Assembly: GCF_029067145.1 (NCBI RefSeq)
Contig: NZ_JAIEFA010000023.1
Coordinates: forward strand, 1 to 6,121
Source of the DNA: Helicobacter sp.
Lineage (GTDB): Bacteria; Campylobacterota; Campylobacteria; Campylobacterales; Helicobacteraceae
Reading direction: 5' to 3'
DNA length: 6,121 nt
Part shown: piece by piece, positions 4,844 through 6,121 of the stretch
Layout of the letters: each line of letters begins with the position of its first letter
Numbering within the stretch: the stretch's first letter is position 1
Notes under the pieces: generated by a model
Told to the model about the DNA's origin: nothing
Databases searched by the model: none
What the model saw: only the letters and a program-made list of their open reading frames with translations
Made by a program: the position numbers and the translations under genes

Positions 4844-6121
4844 ATGCAAAACTATCCTTTAGCGTCCTCAACTTGGGACGACAAAGAATTACAGGCAATT
4901 ACGGCGGTTATCAAGAGTGATATTTACACGATGGGCAAGAAAGTGGCAGAGTTTGAAAGAGATTTTGCAAAATTTGTAGGCTCAAAATATGCGGTAATGA
5001 CAAGCTCGGGTTCTACCGCAAATCTCATTGCCACTGCGGCATTGTTTTACACTAAGAATCCCAAACTTCAAAGAGGCGATGAAGTCATCGTCCCTGCAGT
5101 TTCGTGGAGCACGACTTATTATCCGCTTTATCAATATGGGTTGAAGTTGAAATTTGTGGATATTGATTTGCAGACGCTAAACTACGATTTAGAGGCTTTA
5201 AAAGAGGCAATCAGTGAAAAGACAAAAATGATAATGTGTGTGAATCTTCTAGGAAATCCTAACGATTTTAATGTTATTCATAAACTTATTAAAGGCAAAA
5301 ATATCATTCTTTTGGAGGATAATTGCGAGTCTATGGGGGCGGAATTTGAGGGCAAACAAGCGGGGACATTTGGCATTATGGGGACATTCTCAACCTTTTA
5401 TTCTCATCATATGGCAACAATGGAGGGCGGATTTGTCGTAACAGACGATGAGGAACTTTATCATATTTTGCTGTGCCTACGCGCGCACGGCTGGACAAGA
5501 AATTTACCCAAAGAGAATTTAGTTGCACCTAAAAGTGAGGATTGGTTTAGCGAATCCTTTCGCTTTATTTTGCCCGGATATAATGTGCGTCCGGTGGAAA
5601 TGAGCGGGGCAATAGGGATAGAGCAGCTTAAAAAGTTACCAGATTTCTTAAAACATCGCAGAGAAAATGCAAAAATCTTTCAAAAGCATTTTGCAAACCA
5701 CCCTGATTTTATTATCCAAAAAGAAATAGGTTCTAGCTCTTGGTTTGGATTTTCTTTAATTATCAAGTCAGATTCCAAACTCACAAGAAAAGAGATTATC
5801 CAAAAGTTAGAGGAAAACAAAATTGAATACCGCCCGATTGTTTCGGGGGATTTCACGCAAAATGAAGTGATGAAGTATTTTGATTATACTATTTTTGGTG
5901 AATTGAAAAATACAAAATATCTCCAAAACAAGGGCTTTTTTGTAGGAAATCATCAAGTGGATATTAGCAAACAAATTGAATTGTTAGCCCAAGTATTGTG
6001 CGGGGGGGGGGGCAAACTAAGTAGCCTTACATGCATAACGCGTTGCATAGCAAACCATACAAGCTCTGGCTATTATACACATCTCCCAGCCCCCGAGACG
6101 CTAGTGAATGGCGTATGCCGT
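4844..6121 (+). CDS. colD: GDP-4-keto-6-deoxy-D-mannose 3-dehydratase (ColD), 3' end unreliable
   Basis: ColD uses PLP and glutamate to remove the C3 hydroxyl of GDP-4-keto-6-deoxymannose, the committed step to GDP-colitose. It has the aspartate-aminotransferase fold but is not an aminotransferase. The N-terminus (NYPLASSTWDD) and the blocks SSGSTANL, VPAVSWSTTYYPL, LLEDNCESMGA (D159, the PLP-ring aspartate), FYSHHMATMEGG and LPGYNVRPVEMSGAIGIEQL closely match E. coli ColD as I know it. H188 stands where aminotransferases have the Schiff-base lysine, the mark of this dehydratase group. Homology ends about residue 385, near the normal length of 388, immediately before a G11 tract. As read, the frame stays open to the window edge, but from 6066 it is adapter sequence. 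With 10 G it would end at TAA 6018-6020; with 12 G at a TAG just after. So the biological gene probably ends near 6020. Ribosome site AAAGGA (4833-4838) lies in the end of fcl, five bases before ATG. Confidence 0.9.
   Translation, partial: MQNYPLASSTWDDKELQAITAVIKSDIYTMGKKVAEFERDFAKFVGSKYAVMTSSGSTANLIATAALFYTKNPKLQRGDEVIVPAVSWSTTYYPLYQYGLKLKFVDIDLQTLNYDLEALKEAISEKTKMIMCVNLLGNPNDFNVIHKLIKGKNIILLEDNCESMGAEFEGKQAGTFGIMGTFSTFYSHHMATMEGGFVVTDDEELYHILLCLRAHGWTRNLPKENLVAPKSEDWFSESFRFILPGYNVRPVEMSGAIGIEQLKKLPDFLKHRRENAKIFQKHFANHPDFIIQKEIGSSSWFGFSLIIKSDSKLTRKEIIQKLEENKIEYRPIVSGDFTQNEVMKYFDYTIFGELKNTKYLQNKGFFVGNHQVDISKQIELLAQVLCGGGGKLSSLTCITRCIANHTSSGYYTHLPAPETLVNGVCR
6002..6012 (+). repeat. G11 mononucleotide tract at the 3' end of colD
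   Basis: Eleven consecutive G follow the Cys386 codon at the end of the ColD homology, in the same local context (TGC before the run) as the tract at 1988. Length change would alter only the C-terminal tail: with 10 G a short GGGAN tail, with 12 G a GGGGQTK tail, with 11 G no stop before the adapter. Because it lies close to a contaminated contig end, its exact length and everything after it need caution. Confidence 0.7.
6066..6121 (+). other. Illumina Nextera adapter read-through (non-biological sequence)
   Basis: Bases 6066-6099 match the Nextera transposase adapter (read-2 side, reverse complement) at 30 of 34 positions, including the uninterrupted core TTATACACATCTCC (6073-6086). The mismatches are at 6069, 6072, 6087 and 6093. 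Next come eight bases (6100-6107), exactly the size of an i7 index. Bases 6108-6121 then match the P7-side sequence at 12 of 14 positions, ending CGTATGCCGT. Order and spacing are those of a sequenced library molecule, so this is untrimmed adapter with base-call errors. The adapter sequence is from memory. Confidence 0.95.

Noticed and set aside
4844..6001. Reading the last gene as a GDP-perosamine synthase or other sugar aminotransferase.
   Set aside because: The Schiff-base lysine is replaced by H188 in the SHH...MEGG motif, and the whole protein tracks ColD, a 3-dehydratase.
6002..6012. The second G tract as a dark-cycle poly-G artefact of two-colour sequencing.
   Set aside because: Such artefacts follow the adapter at read ends; this run lies 53 bases before the adapter. 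A true tract is more likely, though assembly error is not excluded.
6013..6121. A long natural C-terminal extension of ColD.
   Set aside because: The frame is open only because of the tract length and because it runs into adapter; ColD homology is already complete before the tract.

Overview
The window is low-GC DNA with short, tightly packed, same-strand genes, AAAGGA-type ribosome sites and long poly-G tracts inside coding sequence. Together with the manC, gmd and fcl order, this points to a member of the Campylobacterota, most likely a non-pylori Helicobacter; the genus is an inference. It looks like part of a surface-polysaccharide (LPS O-chain or capsule) locus taken from the end of a draft contig.

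Layout: bases 2-67 are the last 21 codons of an upstream gene. Bases 68-266 carry no gene. They hold a long imperfect inverted repeat (81-190) made of two facing REP-like units, then an AT-rich stretch that could carry a promoter. From 267 onward, five genes are packed on the + strand: manC (267-1673), a GT10 fucosyltransferase-like gene (1685-2767), gmd (2777-3919), fcl/colC (3919-4842) and colD (4844 to about the end of the window). Gaps are 11, 9, -1 and 1 bases, so this is almost certainly one operon.

Pathway: ManC makes GDP-mannose and Gmd converts it to GDP-4-keto-6-deoxymannose. The Fcl/ColC protein can then make GDP-L-fucose. Alternatively ColD, a PLP enzyme with histidine in place of the usual lysine, first removes the 3-hydroxyl and the same epimerase/reductase could finish GDP-L-colitose. 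The GT10 enzyme probably transfers the resulting GDP-sugar product.

Two G11 tracts stand out. One lies in codons 102-105 of the GT10 gene and should switch it on and off by slippage. The other sits exactly at the C-terminal end of the ColD homology. About 50 bases beyond the second tract, the window ends in error-containing Illumina Nextera adapter sequence (6066-6121). The last 56 bases are therefore not biological, and the 53 bases before them are doubtful. No phosphomannomutase, wzx/wzy, mobile element or RNA gene is visible.
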